A DNA stretch of 42,033 bases from an uncultured Prevotella sp. (GTDB taxonomy: Bacteria; Bacteroidota; Bacteroidia; Bacteroidales; Bacteroidaceae): assembly GCA_947167845.1 (NCBI GenBank), contig CAMVJQ010000019.1, positions 1 through 42,033 on the forward strand. Reading direction: 5' to 3'. This document shows positions 32,444 to 39,581 of the stretch, piece after piece. How positions within the stretch are numbered: the first letter of the stretch is position 1; every line of letters begins with the position of its first letter. The position numbers and the translations under genes are program-made. Under the pieces are notes generated by a model that was not told the origin of the DNA, did no database searches, and was given only the letters and a program-made list of their open reading frames with translations.

Positions 32444-33112
32444 TTATTTCAATAACTTCGCGATTTGATCTTTGTCAGCCTGAGGCAGTATGGACTTGAG
32501 ATGGTCGGCCATCCGCTCATAGGACGCTTCCGGCGAGCGACTGCAATAGCAGGCATCCCTGCCTAAGAGCGACTCGGGCGTCGTCAGCAGCGACCAGCCC
32601 CAGCCATATTCCTTGCCGTGCTTGTCGGTGGGATACACAAAGTCCTCCGTCACGATGTAGCACCCCATCTGCAGACGTGTGACGTAGCCGTCGAACTTGC
32701 TGCGCATCTTCGGCCCCGTAAAGCCACAGGCAGCCCGCAACTGCCGCGTGATGAGACTGCCCTGCTCACGCAGCGTCAACAGGATCGTGTCCTCAATGCT
32801 GCCTTCCTCAGGGGCCGGGTGCTTGCTACGGCGATAGCAGAAGAAGTCGGGCCACCACGCTCGGCTGATGTAGCCGGCCTTGCCTGCGAAGAACTTGCCA
32901 TAGACGCAGTTGCCCTCTGTCACAATCTGGCCTTTCCACTTCCACATCGGCCAGTCCCAACCGCCATCAGGGAATACCACGTAGCGACAGTCGTCAGTCA
33001 CAACGTCTTCTGCCGAAAAGCCACGGATGCCGCTATCCAGCAAGGGCAGGAATCCCACCTGCTGGATGAATGCCGAGAGTTGCGCGGCTGAATATATTTC
33101 AGGATACTCCAT
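32444..33112 (-). CDS. AlkZ-related protein (YcaQ-like winged-helix fold, uncertain)
   Basis: A 222-residue cytosolic protein. Segments such as WDWPMWKWKGQIVTEGNCVY, GYISRAWWPDFFCYRR, LLTLREQGSLITRQLRAACG and DGYVTRLQMGCYIVTEDF resemble proteins annotated as AlkZ-related in Bacteroidota. These are shortened relatives of the winged-helix DNA glycosylase AlkZ/YcaQ. I cannot identify the catalytic QxQ motif of AlkZ, so glycosylase activity is doubtful. First gene of an operon with the sulfatase (2-bp gap) and maturase; its start is about 8 nt from the predicted transcription start. Confidence 0.55.
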   Translation of the reverse strand: MEYPEIYSAAQLSAFIQQVGFLPLLDSGIRGFSAEDVVTDDCRYVVFPDGGWDWPMWKWKGQIVTEGNCVYGKFFAGKAGYISRAWWPDFFCYRRSKHPAPEEGSIEDTILLTLREQGSLITRQLRAACGFTGPKMRSKFDGYVTRLQMGCYIVTEDFVYPTDKHGKEYGWGWSLLTTPESLLGRDACYCSRSPEASYERMADHLKSILPQADKDQIAKLLK

Positions 33113-33126
33113 TCTCTTTTTTGCTG

Positions 33127-33157
33127 CAAAGGTATGAATAAAAAGGGAGACTGCAAA
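33127..33157 (-). promoter_or_regulatory. Promoter of the AlkZ-related/sulfatase/maturase operon
   Basis: Minus strand: TTTG (33154-33157), exactly 19 bp, TACCTTTG (33127-33134). The transcript would begin near 33120, only about 8 nt before the ATG. Confidence 0.8.
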
Positions 33158-33165
33158 ATATCCTT

Positions 33166-33217
33166 GTAAAAAAGGTAAAAAAGTAAAAAGGTAAAAAAGG
33201 TAAAAAAGGTAAAAAAC
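33166..33217. repeat. Tandem GGTAAAAAA repeats
   Basis: About six imperfect copies of a GGTAAAAA(A) word between two divergent promoters. Related words occur in other intergenic gaps: near 31003-31022, 33685-33702 and, in reverse complement, 39076-39110. Confidence 0.7.
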
Positions 33218-33250
33218 GCAAGAAGAGGGTGATTATTTGGGGAAAATGAT

Positions 33251-33258
33251 TAATTTTG
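33251..33258 (+). promoter_or_regulatory. Candidate -7 element of the DUF2147 gene
   Basis: TAATTTTG, 33 bp before the ATG at 33292. A TTTG lies upstream at about 33235, but the gap is too short for a -33 element. Confidence 0.5.
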
Positions 33259-33291
33259 CAGCCAGAAACATTAACTTAAACAGTATTGATT

Positions 33292-33687
33292 ATGAAAAAA
33301 GTGATTCTTACAATGGCCCTCGCTCTGATGGCAGTGGCCGGGTATTCCCAGGACGTGCTGGGCAAGTGGATAACGGAAGCAGGCGATGCGCAGGTGGAAA
33401 TCTACAAGTCGGGCGACAAACTGAACGGCAAGATCATCTGGCTGGCGAAAGGGCCTGAGACGACGGATTCACATAATTCCGATGAGAAACTGAGGAGCCG
33501 CAAACTATTGGGCGTCAACATCCTCTCTGGTCTCTCACAGAAGAAGGACAAATGGGAGGGAGGCCGCATCTACAACCCCAAGAACGGCAAGAACTACAAG
33601 TGCAGCATCTGGCTCGAAGGTGACAAACTGAAGGTCAGAGGCTATCTGGGCGTATTCTACGAGACACAGACCTGGAAACGTAAGTAA
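33292..33687 (+). CDS. DUF2147 secreted protein
   Basis: A 131-residue protein with a Sec signal (MKKVILTMALALMAVAGYSQ, cleaved near residue 19). A small beta-rich domain follows: LGKWITEAGDAQVEIYKSGD, NGKIIWLAKGP, then WEGGRIYNPKNGKNYKCSIW and GYLGVFYETQTWKR. These are hallmarks of DUF2147, a calycin-like domain of unknown function. I chose the ATG at 33292 rather than 33286 because it begins the signal peptide. It is followed 18 bp later by the SDR gene and probably co-transcribed with it. Confidence 0.88.
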   Translation: MKKVILTMALALMAVAGYSQDVLGKWITEAGDAQVEIYKSGDKLNGKIIWLAKGPETTDSHNSDEKLRSRKLLGVNILSGLSQKKDKWEGGRIYNPKNGKNYKCSIWLEGDKLKVRGYLGVFYETQTWKRK

Positions 33688-33705
33688 AAGGGTAAAAAAG
33701 TAACG

Positions 33706-34461
33706 ATGATGAAAACCGTACTGATAACTGGTGCAACGAGTGGTATCGGCCTCGGTTGCGCCCGCAAGTTCGCAGAGAATGGCGACCGTGTAATCCTGAC
33801 TGGCAGAAACGCCGAGAAACTGGAGGCTATCAGGCAGGATCTCTCTGCCAAAGGCACTGAAGTGCTGACGCTGACCTTCGATGTGAGAGACCGCAATGCA
33901 GCCCAGAAAGCCATCGAGGACCTGCCCGCAGAATGGCAGCAGATCGACGTGCTTGTGAATAATGCCGGGCTCGCCTTGGGGATGGAGCCGGAATACGAAG
34001 GCAACCTCGACGACTGGGAAACCGTGATCGACACGAATATCAAAGGGTTGCTGACGATGACCCGCCTCATCGTGCCCGATATGGTCAGGCGCGACAGTGG
34101 CCATATCATCAACATCGGCTCTGTGGCTGGCGATGCGGCTTACGCAGGAGGTAACGTCTACTGCGCCTCAAAGGCTGCCGTCAAGGCTCTCAGCGACGGC
34201 TTGCGCATCGATGTGGCCAATACCGCCGTTCGCGTGACGAATCTGAAACCAGGCCTCGTGGAGACCAACTTCAGCAACGTCCGTTTCCGAGGTGATACCG
34301 ACCGTGCTGCCAAACTCTATCAGGGCATCAAGCCCCTCACCGGCGACGACATCGCCGATGTGGCCGTCTATGCAGCCAACGCACCTGCCCATGTGCAGAT
34401 AGCAGAAGTCCTCATCCTCGCCACCCATCAGGCCAGCGGTAGCGTGATTGTCCGAAAATAA
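33706..34461 (+). CDS. Short-chain dehydrogenase/reductase (YdfG-like)
   Basis: A 251-residue NAD(P)(H)-dependent oxidoreductase. The cofactor motif is TGATSGIGLG, with a basic RNAEKLE region after beta-2 that favours NADP. It has NNAG, the catalytic Ser in INIGSVAGDAAYAG and YxxxK in VYCASKAAV. KPGLVETNFSNVRFRGD is typical of YdfG-type 3-hydroxy acid dehydrogenases acting on serine or malonic semialdehyde-type substrates, though the exact substrate is unproven. Two tandem ATGs (33706, 33709) are possible starts. A strong terminator follows at 34499. Confidence 0.92.
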   Translation: MMKTVLITGATSGIGLGCARKFAENGDRVILTGRNAEKLEAIRQDLSAKGTEVLTLTFDVRDRNAAQKAIEDLPAEWQQIDVLVNNAGLALGMEPEYEGNLDDWETVIDTNIKGLLTMTRLIVPDMVRRDSGHIINIGSVAGDAAYAGGNVYCASKAAVKALSDGLRIDVANTAVRVTNLKPGLVETNFSNVRFRGDTDRAAKLYQGIKPLTGDDIADVAVYAANAPAHVQIAEVLILATHQASGSVIVRK

Positions 34462-34498
34462 CAGAAATAAAGCCAAAGCACCAACTGAATACCCCGCA

Positions 34499-34533
34499 AA
34501 AAAGCACTTCGCCAGACTGACGAGGTGCTTTTT
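34499..34533 (+). terminator. Intrinsic terminator after the SDR gene
   Basis: A 13-bp stem (AAAAAGCACTTCG / CGAGGTGCTTTTT, one G-U pair) with a 9-nt loop, ending in TTTTT. The A/T-rich ends make it potentially active on both strands. Confidence 0.85.
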
Positions 34534-34601
34534 GCCTGTATTTTGAAACAAATGACAAAGTATCCGAAATAACAGAAAAAGCAGGATTCAGGAAAAAGCC
34601 C

Positions 34602-34609
34602 TACCTTTG
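34602..34609 (+). promoter_or_regulatory. Candidate -7 element of the xylanase gene
   Basis: TACCTTTG followed by CAACC, 40 bp before the ATG at 34649. No clear -33 partner, which is common for regulated promoters. Confidence 0.5.
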
Positions 34610-34648
34610 CAACCGTTTTTTCAATGTAAATTACTAAAATCAAACGGT

Positions 34649-36583
34649 ATGATGAAGAAAATTCTGCTATCAGCATGGCTGATGCTCCTCACGATCATCC
34701 CCACGGGGCGCGTCACGCTTGAGGCTGCTGGCGCCAGTTCTTCCGGACTCTCTGCCAATAAGGACAAGTTCCTGGGCAACATCACCACTGGCTGGGGCAG
34801 CGACATGGATACCAATGGTTTCAGGTTCTCCGACTACTGGAACCAGGTGACTCCTGAGAACGCCACCAAGTGGGAAAGCGTTGAACGTACGCGCGGCCGC
34901 TACGACTGGAGCGGTGCCGACAAGGCTGCCAACTATGCCAGACAGAAGGGATTCCCGTTCAAGTTCCACACCCTCATCTGGGGCTCTCAGTACCCGAAGT
35001 GGATGGACCGCCTCTCCGCAGACGACCAGTATAAGGCCATCGAGAAGTGGATGGATGAAGTAAAGAAGCACTATCCCGACCTGGAGATGATCGACGTGGT
35101 CAACGAGGCTATTGCCGGACACGCCCCAGCACCTTACAAGGCTGCACTTGGAGGCGACGGAAAGACGGGCTACGACTGGATCATCAAGGCCTTCGAGATG
35201 GCTCACGAACGCTGGCCGAATGCCATCCTGATCTACAACGACTACAATACGTTCCAGTGGAACACCGATCAGTTCATCGACCTCGTCAGGACTATCCGCG
35301 ATGCCGGTGCACCGATTGATGCGTACGGCTGCCAGAGTCACGACCTTGGCGGCGTGGACAAGACCAAATTTGCTGCGGCAATGAAGAAGATTCAGGATGC
35401 CCTGAAGATGCCGATGTATATCACGGAGTACGACATCGGCGATACCAACGACGCCAACCAGAAATGGAACTTCCAGCAGCACTTCCCCGTGATGTGGGAA
35501 GCCGACTACTGCGCCGGCGTCACGCTTTGGGGATGGATCTACGGTCAGACCTGGATTAATAATGACCAGACTGGCGAGAAAGGCATCTCTGGAATCATCA
35601 GGAATGGCCAGGAGCGTCCGGCGCTGAAATGGCTGCGCGAGTATATGCAGACCGAAAAGGCCATCAAGGCCAAGAGTCCCTTCCCTGGTATGGTGAAGGA
35701 GGCCTCGCTCTACGTCAAGCCCTCCGCCATCGTCACCACCAGGGGTGAACGCCTCAATATTAAGGTAGAGGCAAGCATGAGGACGAAGACTGTCGACCAC
35801 GTAGACCTCTATATCAACAACACGCTCGTCAAGACCATGACGGCAGCCCCGTTTGAGGCAGAGTACACACCTGAGAAGGAAGGCAAGTACGAAATCAAGG
35901 CCATCGCCACAACGACTGACGGCACAGCGTATCAGCGCCTTTCCGGCTTTACGGTCTACGCTCCCCGCGAGGCATACAACGGCGTGAAGCAGATGCCTGG
36001 CACCATCGAGGCAGAGGACTTCGACGCTGGCGCAGAGGGCCTGTCATACCACGACTCTGACAACCGGAAGGAAGGCGATGCCACTTCTTACCGCAGCAAT
36101 GGCGGAGGGGTCGACATCGTGAAGGGCAACGGCGGCTATGCCATTGGCTATACCGCATCAGGCGAGTGGCTCGAATATTCTGTCAACGTGACCGTGGCAG
36201 GCGAATACACTTGTGAGGCCTTAGCTTCCTGTGGCTCTGAAGGTGGTTCTGCATTCACCGTCTCACTGGTGAAGGACGGACAGGTGACGCCGCTCTGCAA
36301 GATCAGCGTGCCGATGACGGCCAATGGCGACTGGGGCGTCTACAAGGCCGTGACAGAGAAGTTCAAAGTGCCACTTGAGGCTGGAGAACAGACGCTGCGC
36401 ATCACCATCGACAAGCCATACGTCAACATCGACAAACTGGTGCTCACTTGCACCAAGACAGGCATCGACGATATCCGAGTCGAAGACCGTGCAACCCATG
36501 TCTACAATCTCTCAGGCCAGAAGGTGGATGCCAACTATAAGGGCATCGTCATCAAGAATGGCAAGAAGATCATCAATCGCTAA
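34649..36583 (+). CDS. Endo-1,4-beta-xylanase, GH10 with Ig-like and CBM6-like domains
   Basis: A 644-residue secreted enzyme that cuts the xylan backbone. It has a signal peptide (about 1-27) and a GH10 catalytic domain (about 30-345). The acid/base is Glu153 in DVVNEA and the nucleophile Glu260 in MYITEYDI; the xylose-binding WNQVTPENATKWE and FHTLIWGSQYPKW are present. A bacterial Ig-like domain (about 355-435) and a CBM6-type carbohydrate-binding domain (about 440-595, with GTIEAEDFD and SGEWLEYSVNV) follow. The C-terminal tail (VYNLSGQKVD to IVIKNGKKIINR) resembles type IX secretion sorting signals of Prevotella. It is monocistronic, with its own candidate promoter and a strong terminator. 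The first of two tandem ATGs is used. Confidence 0.95.
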   Translation: MMKKILLSAWLMLLTIIPTGRVTLEAAGASSSGLSANKDKFLGNITTGWGSDMDTNGFRFSDYWNQVTPENATKWESVERTRGRYDWSGADKAANYARQKGFPFKFHTLIWGSQYPKWMDRLSADDQYKAIEKWMDEVKKHYPDLEMIDVVNEAIAGHAPAPYKAALGGDGKTGYDWIIKAFEMAHERWPNAILIYNDYNTFQWNTDQFIDLVRTIRDAGAPIDAYGCQSHDLGGVDKTKFAAAMKKIQDALKMPMYITEYDIGDTNDANQKWNFQQHFPVMWEADYCAGVTLWGWIYGQTWINNDQTGEKGISGIIRNGQERPALKWLREYMQTEKAIKAKSPFPGMVKEASLYVKPSAIVTTRGERLNIKVEASMRTKTVDHVDLYINNTLVKTMTAAPFEAEYTPEKEGKYEIKAIATTTDGTAYQRLSGFTVYAPREAYNGVKQMPGTIEAEDFDAGAEGLSYHDSDNRKEGDATSYRSNGGGVDIVKGNGGYAIGYTASGEWLEYSVNVTVAGEYTCEALASCGSEGGSAFTVSLVKDGQVTPLCKISVPMTANGDWGVYKAVTEKFKVPLEAGEQTLRITIDKPYVNIDKLVLTCTKTGIDDIRVEDRATHVYNLSGQKVDANYKGIVIKNGKKIINR

Positions 36584-36585
36584 AC

Positions 36586-36630
36586 AACAGACAGCCCGAA
36601 CACCTATCCAAGATGTTCGGGCTGTCTGTT
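36586..36630 (+). terminator. Strong intrinsic terminator after the xylanase gene
   Basis: A perfect 17-bp stem (36586-36602 with 36614-36630; CAGACAGCCCGAACA / TGTTCGGGCTGTCTG core) with an 11-nt loop, followed by TTTTAC. It starts 2 bp after the stop codon. Confidence 0.93.
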
Positions 36631-36666
36631 TTACACTTTTGGCAATCCTGCCGGATTCCTGTCTGA

Positions 36667-39063
36667 TCACATATTTTTCATCAGCGTCAGCACGTTATGG
36701 CCGTCCACCAGTTCATAACTGATGGCATCCATCCCGTGCTCAGGCAGACAGGCCAGGGCATCAAACGCCTTCCCCTGGTCGCGCATCACGAGTCGCAGCG
36801 AGTTGGCGTCGGCACTGGCCTCCACCTGAATGTCGCCCTTCTGGCCGTCGGCATAGCCGTATTTCAGCACGTTCACCATCGCCGCCTCCATCGTCAGGCT
36901 GATCTCGTCGCCCACCGTCTTGCTGACGTTCAGGTCGCGGCAGACCTTCTCCATGAAACTGCCCAGGCGTAGCACCTCCTGGGACTCGCAGGCCAGGTTG
37001 ACGCTGCGCTGATATCTGCCGCCTTCAGCCTTGTGCGTATAGCGGATGGTCAGCAGCATCACGTCCTCCCGCATCTCGGCTTCGCCCCTGAACTTGTCGG
37101 CGGCCTCCATCATCCGCTCCGTGAAGGCCTTCGGCTCCGCACTGAGTCCGTGCAGCGTCTGCAGGGCCTCGCCCATCATCCGCTTCTGTCCGAACGGCTG
37201 TCCGCTGGCATCCTCGACGGCTGTCAGTCCGTCGTTGTAGAGGAAGATCACCGTGCCGGGGTCGATGAGGGCCTCCTGCTCTGTGAACACCGTGTCCTTA
37301 CGCTCGCCCAGCACGCCGTTTGCATCTGTCGGCAGCAGACCGATACCTGAGCCCACCAGCAGCGGAGCCGTATGGCCTGCATTTGAGTATTTCAACCGTC
37401 CCGAAGCGAGGTCGAGCACGCCCACCAGCAGCCGGGCCGTCTCGCCGCCGTTGTCTGCGCCCACCTGGTTCATCGTGGCCACGATGCGCTCCGGCCTGCT
37501 CTCATAGTTGGTCACCGAGTTGAAGATAGCCTTCACCATCGCCATCGTGACAGCGGCGGCGACACCTTTCTGATTGGCCTCGCCGATGCAGAAGAAGAGT
37601 TTGTTGTCGCGGATGAAGTAGTCGCAGAGGCCGCCGCTCGTCTCGCTGCCGTGTGCCAGCGTGGCATACAGGCTCACGTCGCGGCTTTCGGGGATGGCCT
37701 CGCGTATCATCTTCATCTGCACGTTGCGGGCGATTCTGCTCCTGTTCTCCTGCCGCTCCTTCGTGGTGGCGTTCTCCTCCATCCGCCCGACGCTCGACTT
37801 CAGTTCCTCGTGGGCCGACAGCAGCCGGACCATCAGGCGGCGGCGCCAGAGGATGTAGCCGGCGAATGCCGCCAGAATCAGGAGGAGCAGCGCGAGTGTC
37901 ATCCACATCCGCTGGCGGACGGTTTCGGCCTGGCGCGTCTTCATCTGCATCTCCTCGTCGCGGATGGTCTGCTGCTCCTGGTCATTGAGACGCTGCGACT
38001 GGATGATGGCCGAGTCGAGCATCCCGCAGATGGACGCAGCGACGGCGTAGGCCGAGTCGCGGCGCCCTGCCTGCTCGTTGACGCGGTATTTCTTGAGCCC
38101 CAGTTTCTGGATATTCTCCAGCGAGAGCGTCATACCCTGACTCCTGATCAGGTCGTCGAGCCAGCGATAGGCGTCGGCGGCCTCGCCCCATCTTCGGGCG
38201 GCTACCAGATAGTCGGCCCCGTCGATATGGCCCTCCGGGGTCTGGGCATACTGGGTGCGCAGATAGTCGCGATACACGCTGTCGGCCTCCTCGCTGCGCC
38301 CCAGCCCCTCCAGGGCGATGGCGCGGTAGATGTCGTAGCGCGCCCACTGCTTGTCTACGTAGTCAGTATTCTGTCCCTGCCGCATCTCATACTCGCTGAT
38401 CAGTTTGCCGAAGCGGTCAGTCCAGCGCAGGGCGTCTTCGAAATGGCTGGTGCCGTTGCAGTTGTAGGCGATATTGATCACGCCGGCGATGGCATTCTTA
38501 TAGGCCTCGTCGCTGTGACTCCTGCTGATGAAGTCCTCGTGCATGTCGAGCGCCCGATCATAGCAACTGTCAGCCGTCTGCTCAGGCAGTCCGAAGCGCG
38601 TCTTGCAGCAGCCCACGAATACCAGCAGGTTGGTATAGTCGCTCGTCGTGTCGCATCCCAGGGCCTCCAGGCGCCTCACCACGGGCTCGGCAGCCTTCAG
38701 CGTACTCTCGTAGTCGCCGCGCACGCTCAGCACATTGGCCAGTCTGCTGGCCGACTTGGCATAGAGGGCCAGATCCTCGGCATCCGTCGAGTTCTCCGCC
38801 GCAGCGATGGCCGACTTCCAGTAGAACTCCGCCGTGCGCGGCTGCTTCAGGCGGTCGCAGGCATAGCCTTGCCAGTAGTAGGCCTTCGCGTCGCTCAGTT
38901 CACCCGTCTGCTGCATGCTGTCAGCCAGCGTCAGCAGCAGTTGATAGTTTTTGGCACGGTAGGCCGCGTCGATCAGTTCGTCAGCCTTAGTGCCGCCCCC
39001 ACCCTTTCCGCCACAGGAGGCGATTGTGAGAGCCAGAAGAGTCCAGATTCCAAGTTTCTTCAT
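36667..39063 (-). CDS. TPR lipoprotein sensor fused to a SpoIIE-type phosphatase and HATPase domain
   Basis: A 798-residue membrane signalling protein. It has an N-terminal lipoprotein-like signal (LLALTIASC, Cys17), a TPR-rich extracytoplasmic region (about 25-370) and one transmembrane segment (about 388-407). A coiled coil follows, then a PP2C/SpoIIE domain (about 455-675) and an RsbW-like HATPase (about 690-798, EAAMVNVLKYGYADG). Proteins of this kind usually control an anti-anti-sigma factor. Two metal-ligand positions are altered: GGD reads GGL (Leu479) and GDVSGKG reads GEANQKG (Glu495). Two later aspartates remain (Asp611 in LYNDGLT, Asp667 in REDVML). It lies 45 bp downstream of greA. 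Confidence 0.88.
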   Translation of the reverse strand: MKKLGIWTLLALTIASCGGKGGGGTKADELIDAAYRAKNYQLLLTLADSMQQTGELSDAKAYYWQGYACDRLKQPRTAEFYWKSAIAAAENSTDAEDLALYAKSASRLANVLSVRGDYESTLKAAEPVVRRLEALGCDTTSDYTNLLVFVGCCKTRFGLPEQTADSCYDRALDMHEDFISRSHSDEAYKNAIAGVINIAYNCNGTSHFEDALRWTDRFGKLISEYEMRQGQNTDYVDKQWARYDIYRAIALEGLGRSEEADSVYRDYLRTQYAQTPEGHIDGADYLVAARRWGEAADAYRWLDDLIRSQGMTLSLENIQKLGLKKYRVNEQAGRRDSAYAVAASICGMLDSAIIQSQRLNDQEQQTIRDEEMQMKTRQAETVRQRMWMTLALLLLILAAFAGYILWRRRLMVRLLSAHEELKSSVGRMEENATTKERQENRSRIARNVQMKMIREAIPESRDVSLYATLAHGSETSGGLCDYFIRDNKLFFCIGEANQKGVAAAVTMAMVKAIFNSVTNYESRPERIVATMNQVGADNGGETARLLVGVLDLASGRLKYSNAGHTAPLLVGSGIGLLPTDANGVLGERKDTVFTEQEALIDPGTVIFLYNDGLTAVEDASGQPFGQKRMMGEALQTLHGLSAEPKAFTERMMEAADKFRGEAEMREDVMLLTIRYTHKAEGGRYQRSVNLACESQEVLRLGSFMEKVCRDLNVSKTVGDEISLTMEAAMVNVLKYGYADGQKGDIQVEASADANSLRLVMRDQGKAFDALACLPEHGMDAISYELVDGHNVLTLMKNM

Positions 39064-39075
39064 ATCATGTCGCTT

Positions 39076-39108
39076 TTTTACCCTTTTACCCTTTTGCCTT
39101 TTTACCCT
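39076..39108. repeat. TTACCCTTTT-type tandem linker between greA and the SpoIIE-type gene
   Basis: About three imperfect copies of TTACCCTTTT/GCCTTTTT fill most of the 45-bp spacer. It is the reverse complement of the GGTAAAAA words near 33166-33217. Confidence 0.6.
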
Positions 39109-39573
39109 TTATAAAGTGATGCTCTCGATTCGCAGCCGCAGCAGACCTGCCGGCACGCGCACCTCCACGACATCGCCCGCCTTCTTGCTGAGCAGGGCCT
39201 GGGCGATGGGCGACTTGATGGATATCTTGCCCTGACGAAGGTCAGCCTCGTGCGGACTGGCGATGGTATAGGTCATCCTGCTGTTGTTGGCCAGATTGGT
39301 CATCTCCACCTTGCTCAGCAACTGCACCGAGTCGCTGTGGAGCCTCGACATGTCGATCACCCTCGCGTTCTCCAGCACCCTCTGCTTGAAGCGGATGCGA
39401 CCCAGCAGCCGGGCCTGCTCGCGCTTGGCGGCATGATATTCGAAGTTCTCGCTCAGGTCGCCCTTGTCGCGCGCCTCAGCGATGGCCTCCCTCACCTGAG
39501 GCAGATCCACCGTCTCCAACTGTTGGAGTTCGGCCACGAGTTTGTCGTAGCCATCTTGTGACATATATTCCAT
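39109..39573 (-). CDS. greA: Transcription elongation factor GreA
   Basis: A 154-residue factor that rescues backtracked RNA polymerase by stimulating transcript cleavage. The N-terminal coiled coil contains the acidic tip (EARDKGDLSENFEYHAAKRE, with the catalytic Asp/Glu pair in DLSEN). The C-terminal FKBP-like domain has SPIAQALLSKKAGDVVEVRVP. Length is normal for GreA. It lies 8 bp after the M3 peptidase gene and upstream of the SpoIIE-type gene, on one apparent transcript. Confidence 0.95.
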   Translation of the reverse strand: MEYMSQDGYDKLVAELQQLETVDLPQVREAIAEARDKGDLSENFEYHAAKREQARLLGRIRFKQRVLENARVIDMSRLHSDSVQLLSKVEMTNLANNSRMTYTIASPHEADLRQGKISIKSPIAQALLSKKAGDVVEVRVPAGLLRLRIESITL

Positions 39574-39581
39574 AGTGCTGC

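Noticed and set aside
29785..33112. Part of a polysaccharide utilisation locus around the sulfatase and xylanase
   Set aside because: No SusC, SusD, hybrid two-component or further glycan enzymes are present; the sulfatase and xylanase are on opposite strands with separate promoters.
34670..35800. 376-codon minus-strand frame opposite the xylanase gene
   Set aside because: Antisense to a complete GH10 domain with catalytic residues; composition is that of a shadow frame.
37651..39114. 487-codon plus-strand frame opposite the SpoIIE-type gene
   Set aside because: Antisense shadow with no family match; the minus-strand gene has clear domains throughout.
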